The position numbers and the translations under genes are program-made. Positions 31,640 to 44,404 of a stretch of DNA of 64,000 nucleotides are shown here, piece by piece (positions within the stretch are counted from its first letter, which is position 1; every line of letters begins with the position of its first letter). A model generated the notes under the pieces. The model was not told where the DNA came from, searched no databases, and saw only the letters and a list, made by a program, of their open reading frames with translations. This DNA is from Ceratodon purpureus (Eukaryota; Streptophyta; Bryopsida; Pseudoditrichales; Ditrichaceae): positions 8,223,243 through 8,287,242 of the forward strand of contig CM026425.1 in assembly GCA_014871385.1 (NCBI GenBank). Direction: 5' to 3'.

Positions 31640-33938
31640 TAATTAATAAACATGGAAGAACTTGGAGTTTTCTAAACTCAAAAAAATAAAATTTTGAAAG
31701 ATGAAAGAACAACAAAATTAGATTCTCAACATATTTAGTCACCACCAAGCTCCTACATACAAGATATAGTGATATTGCCAAGCTCCTTTATGTCTTCAAA
31801 TTCCAACTATTTTAAATATAAACATAAAAAGGAGTAGTTTCTGATTATTTGGAATTAAAAATAAAACTATAGCAAAAAAAAATCATTGTATCTCATACAT
31901 GTAGTATACCTTCTGCATTATAGAAAATTAGATTTTTTTACCATAATATTCAATACTATGTTAGTTACTAATGCACAATAAATTTGATGTAGAAGATGAG
32001 TAAAACAATCTTCCAATGGAATAAGGTCCAAACATTAACAATACATATTTTGTCTATTTCATAAAATCACAATCTCAAATGTCAATACAAATGACACTAT
32101 TTCTTTTTGAAGTGGGAAAGAAAATTTCTCTTTTAAGCCTTACAAGTAGCAGGAGATTTTATTTTTCTTGCAAGGTTTGATGTCCAAGAAGAAATTTGTC
32201 CCTATTTGAGCAAAGTTTTTAATTTGTGATTTTTCACCTTCCCATGACAATCTTAAACATAAGATCAATCAATATGACCATATTTGTTATATTGAGACTT
32301 TTTGTTGATTTTGAGAGAGAATGCTTATTCTTAAAGAAATTAATTCAAAAAATAAAAAAATAAAACCAAAATTAGATAATACTCAAATAGTGATCCTATA
32401 ATAAAAATTGTGATATTATCTATTAATAAAGAGTTGAAGCAATTTATCCTCGAGTCAAGGATAAAAATGAGACTGTGAAAGGTTGCAATATAGCAAATAT
32501 GGTGTTCAATATACAAAAGATGTCAAGTTAATGATTTAGAACCACGCACATACAATCAAATAGTTTTTGTAAATCTTCTTAAAAAAGGTGGCTTAATATG
32601 ATTTTCAAATCTTTAAAATTACTCTCAATTACTTTATCATTATTTAGCGTACAAAAGTGTGTCCAATTCATGCTTCTAGGAAGGTGGTTTTTAAGTAGGT
32701 TAGCATTATAACACATATATTTGGTTTATCCTAGCTAAAAATATTCTAACTTTATTTGTTAGTGATAATCAATTAATCCATAATTGGTTGTGATCATTTC
32801 TCACCAAAAAACACTCAAAAATTGCCATTTTTGAAGCAAGAGTGAACAAACTAAAACTAAAGCTTTCTTTTCATCTCTAACCATAGAATCTTACCTAAGA
32901 CTTTTAGAAAATCATGCTTAAGAACTTTCAATAAATTTGACTCCATAGGAAAAGAAGATTGTAGAGTGTAAAGTAGAAAACATTGTTTTTTTTTTATCCT
33001 TTCCAAACATGATCAACAAACTTTGACTTCTCTTTGTATAAATGTTTTGCAATATACAAGTTGGAGGTTTTGTAGTGGCATGATGTACATGATGTTAGTT
33101 ACTTGTGCACCAAATTTTAGATTTAACAAAAACGTGTAGCATTGTAAAAAAAAAGGTTGTGAAAGGAACATGAGTTCATAGTATTGCTAATAATTATTGT
33201 ATTTTATGATAACCCATTTTTTGCCAAAGTACAAATCCATGCGGTCTAATAAAGGTACAAGCTTTTCTGCAACTTGACCAAAAAGTATAAGAAATTTTTA
33301 TTCCTTGTAGAAGGATAATCTTCCAAAATATAAGATTTATTTTTTTGATAATTTCAAAACCAATCATGTTAGTTACTTGCATAAAAAATCCCAAAGGTAC
33401 TTGAAGGGTGTAGCAAATTTTTTGGATTAGCCTCGAGAAGTAGGAAAAACAACTTTGGGCACAATAAATATTTTTTCTAAGGTCTAGTGTCAAAAAAACT
33501 ATAATCCTCCAAAGCTCTTGCAATTCCCTATGTCTACAAAAAAAAATCAAAAACTCATATCCAGAAATGACATAATAAGAACTCGCCGCAAATTTCAAAA
33601 AGCCCTCTTTAGGACTATGGCAAATTAAGAGCTAAAAACTAAAATGTTTATTAAACAATCTTAGATTCTAAAAAATTTAAGATTGTCATATATGAAAATA
33701 TTGATCATTGATTTTTCCATTATAAGAGCCCTACTAGCATGAACAATGTTTTGGATATATTATTTTGAACTAGATGTATATTTGAAGGTCTACAAGGTCT
33801 TAAAAGAGTTGCATGTATAAGGAAAACTTTGATAGAGGACGTCCATGTAAATTGGAATAATGTGAGCAGTTTTTAAAATCATTAGAATTCTTAACTAATC
33901 ATTAGAATTGCCAATTGATTTCTCTTAAGTTTTTTAGA
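31640..33938. other. AT-rich DNA, no gene seen
   Basis: Includes the second member of the dispersed repeat shared with 25.4 kb (about 32,790-33,045). The 134-aa minus-strand frame 33194-33598 has no recognisable domain. Confidence 0.4.
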
Positions 33939-34677
33939 GGGGGAGAAGCACAATAAAGTGGACCAAAAAAGCGCTTAGCTATTTGCCAGTGTTAGCCCTT
34001 TTGCAAAAATTGCACAAAACTGTTGGAAAGATGTAATTGAAGTCAATTTTTTTGGCTAATATGGATTCTCAACTTGTTTTTTTACAACTTGAAAAAGTTT
34101 CGTACATATTAGACACTTTAAAGTTATTGTATGAAGGCTTTAAATCCAAGCAAAGTGAATGCAGTCATTTGAAAAAGTGACTATAAAAGAATTAAAAACT
34201 ACCAAAAAATCACTTTTAATTAAGTGGTGCCCTGTATATGTTTAAGAGGTATTCTAAAATAGTCAATTCATATACTCATTAATTGGTTTAAGGTTCCAAA
34301 AGTACTACAAGGATGTTTTTACAGGGGGTCACTTCCGCGGTACTTTTTGTGCGTTATTTTTCACCAAACATTGTTTTTTAAATTAAAAAAACATCCTCTA
34401 AAGACAATAGAGGGCACCAAATGAAGAAATCAAGACTTTGAAAAAGTTCATTTTCATGATTTAGAATTAGTGGTCAAATTTAGTTTCAATCGAGGATGTT
34501 TTTTTAATGAAGATGGGTGTAAAATACCTTATGACACCCTTGAAAGTGACTAAAATGCTCAAAAACTACACCAAAATGCTCAAAATCAGCTTTGAGCTTT
34601 AAAAAACAGCACACTTTATATTCACTTCTTAGTGATCACATATTGCACTTTGTGGTCCACTTTATTGTGCTCTCCCC
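33939..34677. mobile_element. ~740-bp element with GGGGGAGAAGCACAATAAAG ends
   Basis: The left end GGGGGAGAAGCACAATAAAG + TGGACCA matches the right end read inward, GGGGAGAGCACAATAAAG + TGGACCA, with one indel. No coding capacity and no convincing flanking duplication, so the superfamily is open. Confidence 0.6.
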
Positions 34678-35430
34678 ACAGAGCTTATATAATTGTATGG
34701 AACCAAATTAAAATGAACATATCTATTTTAGTGACAGATGCATATATATGCTGAACAATTTAAAATTTAAAATAACAATAAATATTGAATCTCAGCTCTA
34801 GATATAAATAATTTTGATATGTTGTTTGGAAAAAAAAATTAAATAATTAACCTAATTCGAGAAATAAGTTTATCCTCCAAGTTTCCTTCAAGAAATATTA
34901 TGTATGGAATACTCTTCAATATTCAAATTGATTACTTTCAATCTTGTTCTCAAGTTATTGTTTTAAGGTTGTCTTAATTCATTATATATAAACTATTTTT
35001 TATTGGTTGATAAGGTAGAAACTTTAAAATAGTGCACAAAGATGTTGGTCGAATGCGTAATCATGTATAATATATACCTTCAACTTTTATTGTGTACATC
35101 AAAATTATGGTTCACATAAAGTCACTGTAAAAAGAATCTAGGAGTTCTTAGACATTATAATATTAATATATACTTCAAAAAAAATTGATGATGTAATTTA
35201 TAGAAAATCTCATAATAAAAATTTCATAATTACTATTTTATAAAACCTTCTTCATTAGATCATTTTTTTATTAATTATTATACGAAACAATGTAATCTAG
35301 CTCTAAAATGTTTAAAGGTTAAGAAAAAATAAAATTAACATTAAATATTAATCTAAAAACAATATATCAATTTTATCTTTTTAAATGTTAACAAAATCCA
35401 TTGAATGAAATCATGTACCTATATTTTTAG
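34678..35430. other. AT-rich DNA, nothing recognised
   Basis: No gene, RNA or clear repeat ends seen. Confidence 0.4.
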
Positions 35431-35438
35431 TTTATACG

Positions 35439-36625
35439 TCTTAGTCATTTCATCTATCTTAGCCATCAGACATCTTCAATTATATACCTTCATTTATATA
35501 TCCTGAATCAATTATTAGTCATTTCAAGCATCTCAGACATCTCAACCATGTGAGTCATGTATCCTCATTCTTTGTTCTCAATTATATATCATGAGACATA
35601 TATTCTTTGTTACATTAGTTATTTCATGCATTTAAAGCATCTAAAACTTAGGTGCCATGTATTATTGATCATTTCATTCATCTTGGTCATCTCAGCCATA
35701 TTTTTATTTAAATTATATATCTCAAACATCTTAATCATGAATTTTGGATCATCTTAGTGATCTCAATCATCTCCGTCATCTCAACCATATATTCTGAGTC
35801 ATCTCAGTCCTTAGTCATCTCAATTATCTTATTAATCTCAATTTTAAATTATCTTAGTCAATTCAAGCATCTGAATCATCTCAAAATCTATTTTTAATCA
35901 TAGCAAGCATCTCAAAGACATCAACTATTTATTCTTAGCTGACTCAATTATCTCAAGCATCCTATTAATTTTAGACATCTATTTCAGGCATCTGTATATT
36001 CTAACTCGTCTTAATCATCTCAAACATCTTATTAACTTCAGACATGTCAGTCCTCAGTCATCTCAAGCATCTTGGTCAGCTCACTCCTTAGTCATCTCAG
36101 GCATCTTGGTCAGCTCACTCTTTAATCATCTCAGGCATCTTGGTCAGCTCAGTCCTCAGTCATCTCAAGCATCTTGGTCAGCTCAGTCCTCGGGCATCTC
36201 AGTCATTTCAAGCATCTCAATCATCGTAGAGATTTATTTTTAATGATAGCAAACATCGCATCTCAGGCATCTTGGTCAGCTCAGTCCTCAGTTATCTAAG
36301 TCATTTCAAGCATCTCAATCATCCTAGACATTTGTTTTAATGATAGCTATCATGGCATCTCAGGCATCTCAGGCATCTTGGTCGGCTCAGTCCTCAGTTA
36401 TCTCAGTCATTTCAAGCATCTCAATCATCTTAGAGATTTATTTTTAATGATGGCAAACATCGCATCTCAGGCATCTTGGTCGGCTCAGTCCTCAGTTATC
36501 TCAGTCATTTCAAGCATCTCAATCATCTTAGAGATTTGTTTTTAATGATAGCAAACATCTCCAACATCATATCTATGCATTCAGAGTCATCTCAATCATC
36601 TCAAACATCCTATTAATCCAGGTGG
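35439..36625. repeat. Hierarchical CATCTCA-type tandem repeat field
   Basis: The whole region is built from degenerate ~10-bp words (CATCTCAGTC, CATCTTGGTC, CATTTCAAG). From about 36,080 they organise into larger ~100-bp units (GCATCTTGGTCRGCTCAGTC, then AGTTATCT, then ATCTTAGAGATTTRTTTTTA), the last three nearly identical. This looks like a satellite growing from short words into long units. Confidence 0.8.
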
Positions 36626-39600
36626 AGTTATCTCGAGATGGCTCTAACTAGTTTTTTTTCTCTCTCTCTAGTTTTGGTTGCCCCAATTTTGAGATATTTA
36701 TACCCGACTTTGACATAGTTTTTGCCTGACCTTGAGATACTATTACTCCATAATACTTTGAGAATTTTAAAAATGCCCAACTTTGAGATATTATTTTTTG
36801 AACTGCCTAATCATTTTTTCCACTTTAATTAATTACTAGGCAAAACATGCCCAATCTGCTAGTAACCTACGGTATGAATTGTTACATTTCTTGTTTTTCA
36901 TCAAAGTTTTTTTTTTTTTTTTTTTTTTTTGTTTTTTGTTTTGAAGCAATAAAAGGAAATTTCATTGCAAGAAAATAGATTACACACCCTCATCGAACAA
37001 TCAAAGTTTTTAATATGGTGTAGAAACTTGCAGGTACCAACTTGTTTAAAATCTAATGGAGGATCTCGCACATACTTCCCCTTTTCATCTTCTTTTTCAT
37101 TTTAAAATGAATACATACTTAAGTGAGATAAATACTCAATTGAGTTATTTGTAAAGGCATCTAGTCTTTTGTCCTCGTTTTTTCATAGACCAGAGCTAGT
37201 ACCATTCCTCCTCCTCTTCACGGTCCTACCCCTCTACCCAATTCTTCTCCCTCCCTCCAAATTTTTATGAATAAAAATTTCAATCTATCCAATATTCTAT
37301 TCTGGGTCTACATTGAGATCATGCCGATCTGGTCCTTTCCAAATTACAGGTCAAAAACTCAGGATTTGAGGGACTTTACAAATAAATCTAATATGCCATA
37401 AGTTTAACAACTCATTTTAAACTCCAATTCTCTTTCAAAACAGATGGTATTGTGGTAACCTTTCTGATGTAGCTGTTTCTAGGTGGATTGGTCAGAACAT
37501 AAGTTATCTTTAGCAATTCTGAAATTTCCAGATTTTTTTTTGATAATCCTTTTAAAATAACTATGTAATTGATGATAACCGAATCTAGAATTTTGAATAA
37601 TAAATTGGGAGAATTTCCCAAAATAGCGTAGGAACTACTGTGTTTGCTATGGTACTGAACTGCATTGACTCACACAATCAGAATGATCTCAATACAGGAT
37701 AATCATTCCCATTTATCGATAATGCTTCTGATATGCTTCAAATCTAGAAGAGCCTAATAGTAAAAAGCACCAGGAGTCCGGCCCGCTGCATATTATTCTC
37801 AACCTTGATCTAAGGTTATGTGGTAAACACATCTTCATGATGATGATATCGTTGTATTTCATTGTTGACTGATTTTGTATGTATTTATTCAATATGTTAG
37901 CATAAGCAGTGTACACTGTGACGAATAGCTCTGCTTTTTCTTAGTTCTTAGGCCGCGGTTCACATTGTTGCACAGTGCCTCTTATCGTTGAATACTCAAC
38001 AAATCGGATATTGGGTGCATTTCCGTCTATCGAAGCAACAAATCTGATCTTATGTCGGATAGTGGATGACAGCCGTCAAACCTCTCTACAATAAGTTAAT
38101 AACAAGACCAAAGCTTTAGACTAAAAATGCACATGCACTGCAAAAGCCTCACTGTTTGAGACCTGAAATTGCAGTTATGGTAATCTATGACAGCACCTGC
38201 ACAAAAGACACTAAATTCAATGGATGCTATTAAATTTTCTGAAGAGGTGATATGAAAAGTTGTCCGGAGGGAGCCTTCTCCGTTGAGTACTTCCTGAATT
38301 TTTGGAAATTAGCAGGTGGATCAGAGAATTAGCAACACAATACTGGGCTTGACATGGATAGCAATGAGGTCATGTTCCTTACAGACACTGGCAAGCTCTC
38401 AACTATTGCTAGAAAAATTATTTATGTTCATTACTTAGACGACAAGGCCTTGGTTCCGACATAACCATCTGCATGCTCTCTCTCTCTGTTTCTGAAAGTA
38501 AATCATAGCATAAGTTAGTATTCCATGAATCCATTTTGGAGGGTACATTACCTGGTTGTCCATTATCCATGTCCTCAGTATTTGGGTGTTTCCTAACATT
38601 TTCAGTACCAACACATGCCCTTGGCAGGATGTAAGTTCTCAAGACCAAATGCACTGCAGCAACATCATTGGAGTGCCCCCATCTTTCAAGTGGGGGTAAA
38701 AAAGAAGAAGAAAAAACATCATTGGAGTACAACCATACCTTAGACTTTCTGACCTTCAATAAATAAAAGGTCACATTTTTTCCCCACACTACCACATCAC
38801 TCAAATTGCAACATTTTATTTCTTATTCTTTTAGACCAAAAGACGTACCAGGGGCTCATTGCTTAAAGCCTAAAAGGCCATAGGAAAACAACCGGGAAAC
38901 ACGCAAGCAGAGCCAGGCCAGGTCCACAGGGAGAGGCACCGTAAAAAACAAAAAAAAAAACAGTACGGTTTTTGTGAGGAGAAATTGCAATACTCCATAT
39001 TGCAGATGACTCAAGTTTCACACTTACATTTGCTCCAGTGCCCACAAAGCCTCCATGTGGACACCATTGACTCTTTATCAGGTTAAAGACACAGATATTT
39101 AACATGCTAATTTTCAAAGCAAAATAAATTCACCAGATTTCACATATGTAAAAGGAAAAAAAACCACTGCACAACCTGCAGGGACACAGATTCACTGTAG
39201 AGAAAAGTGTTATCAATTCCTTTTCTTTTTGATTGGCACAAGACTCACTGCAAAGAATAACAGTACAACCCACAAGCCCAGACTGTGCAGAAGTCAGGAG
39301 TCAGGACAATGTGCCCCAAGTAACTCAATTTAACATATAAGAATCCCACTGAACCTTCATAAACTCAATCAAAAGTATTTACAATTGTGCATTTGCATGC
39401 CGAAGAAGTTTAATCCCAGGTTGTTGTTGCAAGTCTACCACTAACTTATCCTACATTCTAGAACCATGTTTTTTTATGCTCCGAAAATGGGTTGATTATC
39501 TCTGATTCACCCTCCTACAAAAATTAATGCTGCCCTTCGCATGTGCAAGTCCCCAGTCTGCAACTACTGTATAAACTCAGACTCTGCAGGCTGCACGCCT

Positions 39601-39705
39601 CTAACTTTACAACATGCTGCAATAACTCTATGCAATAATCAAGTCATTTGATCCTACCTCAGTTTAATCCCAGTCAATTGGGTCCAGAGTCGTCCACAAA
39701 CCGAC
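36626..39705. other. Intergenic DNA upstream of and around the MYB 3' end
   Basis: A T-run at about 36,908-36,930. Base composition becomes less AT-rich from 37.6 kb. The minus-strand frame 38418-38804 (128 aa) has no recognisable domain, although a short duplication (ACATCATTGGAGTRC at about 38,660 and 38,716) lies in it. It could be transcribed 3' sequence of the MYB gene; I see no supportable gene. Confidence 0.4.
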
Positions 39706-41339
39706 TCAAAACTGCGATGGATCGAAGCCACCGCCATTGCTGACGACGTCGAAGCTCAACGGCACGATCATCTCTAACCCGCCACCTTCCGAAGCGTCCA
39801 TGTTCTTCAGATCCTCGAGGAGGCTCACAGCGTGCTGTTCAGCTTGCCAAAAGGATTCCGGAATATCGACGCTCATGGAAGCCGACGTCTGTGCATGCTC
39901 AGCTGCATACTCGCCGTCGATGAGAGGGAAGCTGTGGTAGCTGCTTCCCGGAGCATCATGGTGCAGGAACTCGAAGTTGCAGTCTGAATTATCCCCTGAC
40001 CCGCTGCAGGAATCGGAGTCTGGGCCCTGCAGGATGCTAGTCGGGGAGAAATGATTCTCTAACCCCACGCCCAGCTGATCGTCGGTTACGAAGCCGAAGA
40101 CTGGATGATTCCCTGGCCGCTCGGAGATCTCCTTGAACATGTCCGATAAGAGGTCGGGTTTGGATTGGAATACAGAGTTGGTGGTTTGAGATGGGAACCC
40201 GATGTCCTTCATCGCCATGGCTGCGTACTTTTCTAGGAACGGAGATGCGGTTGTTTGGATCCCCAGCGCGGTGTTCCAGTCTTGGAGAGGTTTCTGGAGT
40301 CGGGTTATGTTGGGCGTGGGGGCGGGTGTGGAGTAGTCGATGTTGAGGCGTTCCCGATGGGGCTCTAGCTTCACGGTGCCGAAGGCGGGTCGCAGTGTGT
40401 CCTCCACCTTGGTCTTCCAGGAGCGCATGAAGTAAGCCGACGGGTGGGGGACGGTGGTAGCGCTGCCTTGAAGCTCGCTTAGTAGTGACGGCGGCGCGGA
40501 TAATTGGGAAAGGCGAGCCTCGGCCTCGGCGAGGGCGGAGTGCCACTGCGTGTTGTGGGTGAGCTGGGTGGACACGAGGGGCGTCCACGCCGGCGCCAGC
40601 GCCAGGCCGGCGCTGCTGGTTTTGTGCGTCACTGGGTCGATGCCCATCTGGGACAGGCGTTTCTTCAGATGCGTGTTCCAGTAGTTCTTAATCTCGTTGT
40701 CGGTGCGGCGCGGCAGGTGGCTCGCAATGGCAGACCATCTGATGCATTCATGCAAACAAATACGTTAAGATACGCAAAACCTTGAAAAATAGAACATCCG
40801 CTCTTGCTGTAGTCTTGGAAATGTGGCAGAAATGGGAGTTGACGTGATTCTCTACCTGTTGCCAAGGATGGCGTGAAGTTGGATAATAATCTGGTCTTCT
40901 TCGTTGGTGAATCGGCCGCGCTTAATATCAGGCCGCAGGTAATTCGTCCACCGTAACCTACAGCTTTTGCCACACCTCGCAAGTCCTGCAAGCCAAAAAA
41001 AAAACCCAACCCACGTATGAGAATTTTATTACAAACAATCGCTTTATGGAAAAACCATTAGAACAGCAGCTAGCATTTCTTCTTCCAAGAACAGAATTTC
41101 CAAAAGAAAATCAGCCAAAACCAGCACGTGAATGCGAGACAGCCACGAAAGAATCCCAAGCACCAGAAGGAAAGAAAACGAAGAGTCGCTCAGATAATTG
41201 TACCAGCTTTCTCAGGAAGATGTCGCCAGCTTCCATGACCGTGCTTCTGGATGTACGCCACGAGCTTCTGATCCTCATCGGGCGTCCACGGCCCCTTCTT
41301 CAACGCCACCCTCTCATCGCAGCATGGAGCCCTACCCAT
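39706..41339 (-). CDS. R2R3-MYB transcription factor, subgroup 9 (MIXTA-like)
   Basis: Three exons on the minus strand, 41339-41204, 40985-40856 and 40738-39706, give 432 aa. The introns (218 and 117 bp) lie at the conserved R2R3-MYB positions. The start is [21 protein letters not shown]2 holds W at GPWTP, GSWRHL and LRWTNYL, and R3 has the usual hydrophobic replacement of the first Trp (RGRFTNEED), then [11 protein letters not shown] and [18 protein letters not shown] follows, and [13 protein letters not shown] fits the subgroup-9 motif (QWESAR..AEARL). The C-terminal part is Ser/Asp-rich with acidic stretches suited to activation. Known subgroup-9 members control epidermal cell outgrowth and cuticle genes, and this is the expected role. 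It is intact, and the nearest upstream features are a TATA box and a G-rich repeat. Confidence 0.88.
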
Positions 41340-41642
41340 GTTCACAAACACTCCTCACAAACTCCAAACACCCCAAAACACTCCTCACACTCCTCACACT
41401 CCTCACAACCCCACCACTCCAAAAAACCAAGTTCCTTCCACCCTCAGATAAAAAAACCACCACCTTGCTGATCCAACCGTAGAATTCCACTCCTCACAAC
41501 ACCTGCTCTAAAATACAGCTCAAAAGTGTAACCCTGGCCCTGTTATAACCCCTGCAAAAGTGGCCAACCTGCAGAGACCTGGAGAGGTCATGCAAGTACT
41601 GAAGACGAGAGATCACAGCAGCAGAAGCGCGCAGATGGAAAA

Positions 41643-41650
41643 TATATATA
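41643..41650 (-). promoter_or_regulatory. TATA box of the MYB gene
   Basis: On the minus strand the sequence reads CTATATATA, about 300 nt upstream of the ATG. It implies a transcription start near 41,610-41,620 and a 5'UTR of about 275 nt that carries GA-rich (GAGTGTGAG) repeats at 41,370-41,410. Confidence 0.55.
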
Positions 41651-41771
41651 GCGGTGCAATGAAGGCGGGAGGGAGGGAGTGGAGCTGCGATGATGAGTGG
41701 AATTGTAGCTTGCTTGCTATGGCTTAGGTGCAGCGGAGGCTGAGGGTGGAGATGATGAATTGCGGCAACAT

Positions 41772-41806
41772 GGGAATGGGAATGGGAATGGGAATGGGAA
41801 AGGGAG
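41772..41806 (+). repeat. GGGAAT hexamer repeat upstream of the MYB gene
   Basis: Four GGGAAT units followed by GGGAAAGGGAGG: at least four evenly spaced G3 runs on the + strand, able in principle to form a G-quadruplex, just upstream of the MYB TATA box. Confidence 0.7.
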
Positions 41807-42119
41807 GAAGGGAGGATGTGAGCCTGCCTGAGCTAGTTGTGGGGGCTGTGAACATGCATGGCGTAATGAGAACGGTACTGGAGCGGGGGGGTTGTCTTTA
41901 TAACTTCCTCTGCGCTGCGCAGCCAGGACATGGTACTTATGGTCTCCCTTAGTCAACTCCAGCACGCGGTGATCCTGCCAGACTCCCCCCCCCCTCCAGG
42001 CTCCGCACTGCACTTCCCCTGCCATGCCCCCCCCCCCTCCTGACATCACCATGGCTCCCCTTCCCCTTCCCCTCCAAAGCACCGGGAGGATCGGCAGCTA
42101 GTTACAGATCGGCGGACCA

Positions 42120-43071
42120 GATTGACGTTCGGCCGGTAGAACTTGAATGTCTTAGGATGTTTACCGGTTGAAATACTAGATACTATCGATGTATTGCATG
42201 AGTATCACATGGGTATCATCTAAATATTATCAAATTATCATCAAGGTATCATCTATCTTTACCAAATGGCTTTAGAGAAAAAAAGATATTAACTGGGTTA
42301 AATCTAAAATCTCCCCGATATCTACTCCCCTCCCCCTCCTTCTTTCATGATCTTCCTGATTTTTACCTTGCTGACCGTCTGACTTCTCCCCATGTGTGCC
42401 TACTTGGCGCACTTCTTCGGAGTTCGAATTCATGCCTCAACCATGGTTTCTTTTTTTAGCCGGTTTACAGTTATTTAAACTGGCAATAGCATGTACTCAT
42501 TTCTAACTGTAATCTCGAGAGGGCTCTCCACCTCTCTTGGATCTTTGTTCCAATCACATTGGAAGTCAAGCTACTTTTGACATGTGAATGGACTAATTCA
42601 AAGTAACTCCTTGTCTGCACTATGAATTTCCACTTTAATATTAATATGTTTCATGATTTTCATATTGTGGACTAAATGGAAGAAGTATGAATCAAAGATG
42701 ATAAATGGCAATGTTCATTCAACTTTGGCAAGTTTATGCTTGTTGATATGAAATTTGGAGTTTCAAAATATACTACATATTGATGTCTAGAGAGGATTTT
42801 CTGAAGCTTTGGAGTTTGAAGAAACTGCCAATGTAATGAATAATTGCATGATATTTCAGGGATTTCCCATTCTTGGGTTTAGGCTATAGAAAATGGTCTT
42901 TCAAAGACTATGTTTTATGTCTCAGATTTTTTCCATTTCTTGGGTTTTTGTTCAAAGGAAGTTGTCTTTGAGGGGCAATATTTTGTGTTTTGGGATATTT
43001 CCGTATTTGGGTTTTTGTCTGAAGAGAATGGCTGTGTTTGGGAGCTGAATCTGTTTAAAGTTTGAGATTTG

Positions 43072-43075
<4 letters not shown>
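42120..43075. other. Intergenic DNA, no gene seen
   Basis: Short GTATCATC words recur at about 42,190-42,260. No open frame with coding character. Confidence 0.4.
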
Positions 43076-43129
<54 letters not shown>

Positions 43130-43175
43130 TTTTGTTTTGTTTTGTTTTGTTTTGTTTGGTTTGGTTTGGTTTGGG
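43076..43175. repeat. Poly-T tract followed by (TTTTG)n and (GTTTG)n microsatellite
   Basis: About 50 consecutive T from 43,077, then repeated TTTTG and TTTGG units. The reverse-strand open frame with a poly-lysine stretch is an artefact of this tract. It may be the 3' tail of a retroposed sequence on the minus strand, but no body was recognised. Confidence 0.75.
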
Positions 43176-44160
43176 TGGCAAAAATCTATTTGAGGTTTTC
43201 ACGCAGGTGGGGTTGTGTTTGGGCGCTTAGGTTAGAGGGGTGTGATTTGGTTGGGAAATCATCAACAGTGTAGTGAAAGACTGCTACTAAAGTTTGGCTT
43301 TTGGGCTGTGGTTTGGGTCATTAGTATTATGGCAGTGAATGAGTACTTGATTGCAAAGTTACTTGATTACATACATTGAGTTATGACTGGCTATGATTTT
43401 ATGATATTATGAGTAGTTAGTAGTTAAGTAACTTAAGTTGCTTGCAATATGCTCCCAGGCTACTGAGTTGGATGCTATGAGGTAAAAAAGAATTCTTTGA
43501 ACTTTTTCAGATCTTTTTATGCATTAATGAACAAAGGAATTTAGTTGCAGTGCATAGTGCTTCTGAATTGCTGTTTCCTGTAAGCCTTTGAGCTGTTTGT
43601 GATGCAAGGAAGCCTTAGTGTTCCACGGTAATGTGGATCAGCGTAATGTTTTAGGTACTGCAGTCTGCAAGGAATGGAATGTGATGTCTATGCTGTTGTC
43701 ACCTGTACTCACTCAAGCAGAATGGGAAACAGTACTTCTGTTATCAGTCAAAGGGAAAGGAGAAGAAGAAAAAAACATTATATTGGTAAGTTGTCGGTTT
43801 AATGTTTTCTGTTTTTCTAGCCGCACAGACAGGTATATGTAAGTTGCATGGAGAGTAAAATGTACTGGTGTGTACACAATTACTTGGATGTACTTAGGAT
43901 ACAAAATACATTTACTTGGATGTATTCCTATATGAGTACAACTATTGTACCCAAGCTAACCCAGGCCATGTGTCAAGTGTTCTAAACTCAACAATCATTT
44001 TCTGTAGTGATAACTAGTACCCTCAAAGAAAGCAATGATCAGAGTGTGGCTTGTTAAAATGTTGCTTGAGGTAGACGGAGCCGTAGGTAATAACTATCTG
44101 ATTTAGCTTTGATAGAATTTCTTGAATTTTTTGTGCATGCAAATCAATTTCTTGCAGCAT

Positions 44161-44404
44161 TACTATAACACCATAGTTCTTTATCGAACAAATAACTTAT
44201 TATTTTTGGAAAAATAAAGTTTGTCACTCCCAAAATGATTTTCTTGAATTTTTTTAAAGCAAAAAATCACTAAAAACACCTCAAATGGCTTAGATATGAC
44301 AAAATATCACCCAAAAAAAATTACTCCTATTTTCCTAATTTTTGTCTTCACAATTCTTTTTTTGAGGAATTATTTATGAACGAACCTATTATGGTGATAC
44401 AGTA
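44161..44404. mobile_element. MITE family 1, copy 2 (244 bp)
   Basis: Left end TACTATAACACCATAG; right end, read inward, TACTGTATCACCATAATAGG with the adjoining GTTCGTTCA block. The interior shares CTCAAATGGCTTAGATATGA and AAAATCACTAAAAA-type words with copy 1. Confidence 0.7.

Noticed and set aside
38418-38804. 128-aa reverse-strand frame as a gene
   Set aside because: No domain, no splice support and partly repetitive; it may be transcribed 3' sequence of the MYB gene.
42915-43202. 95-aa reverse-strand frame with poly-lysine
   Set aside because: Translation of a poly-T/(TTTTG)n tract.
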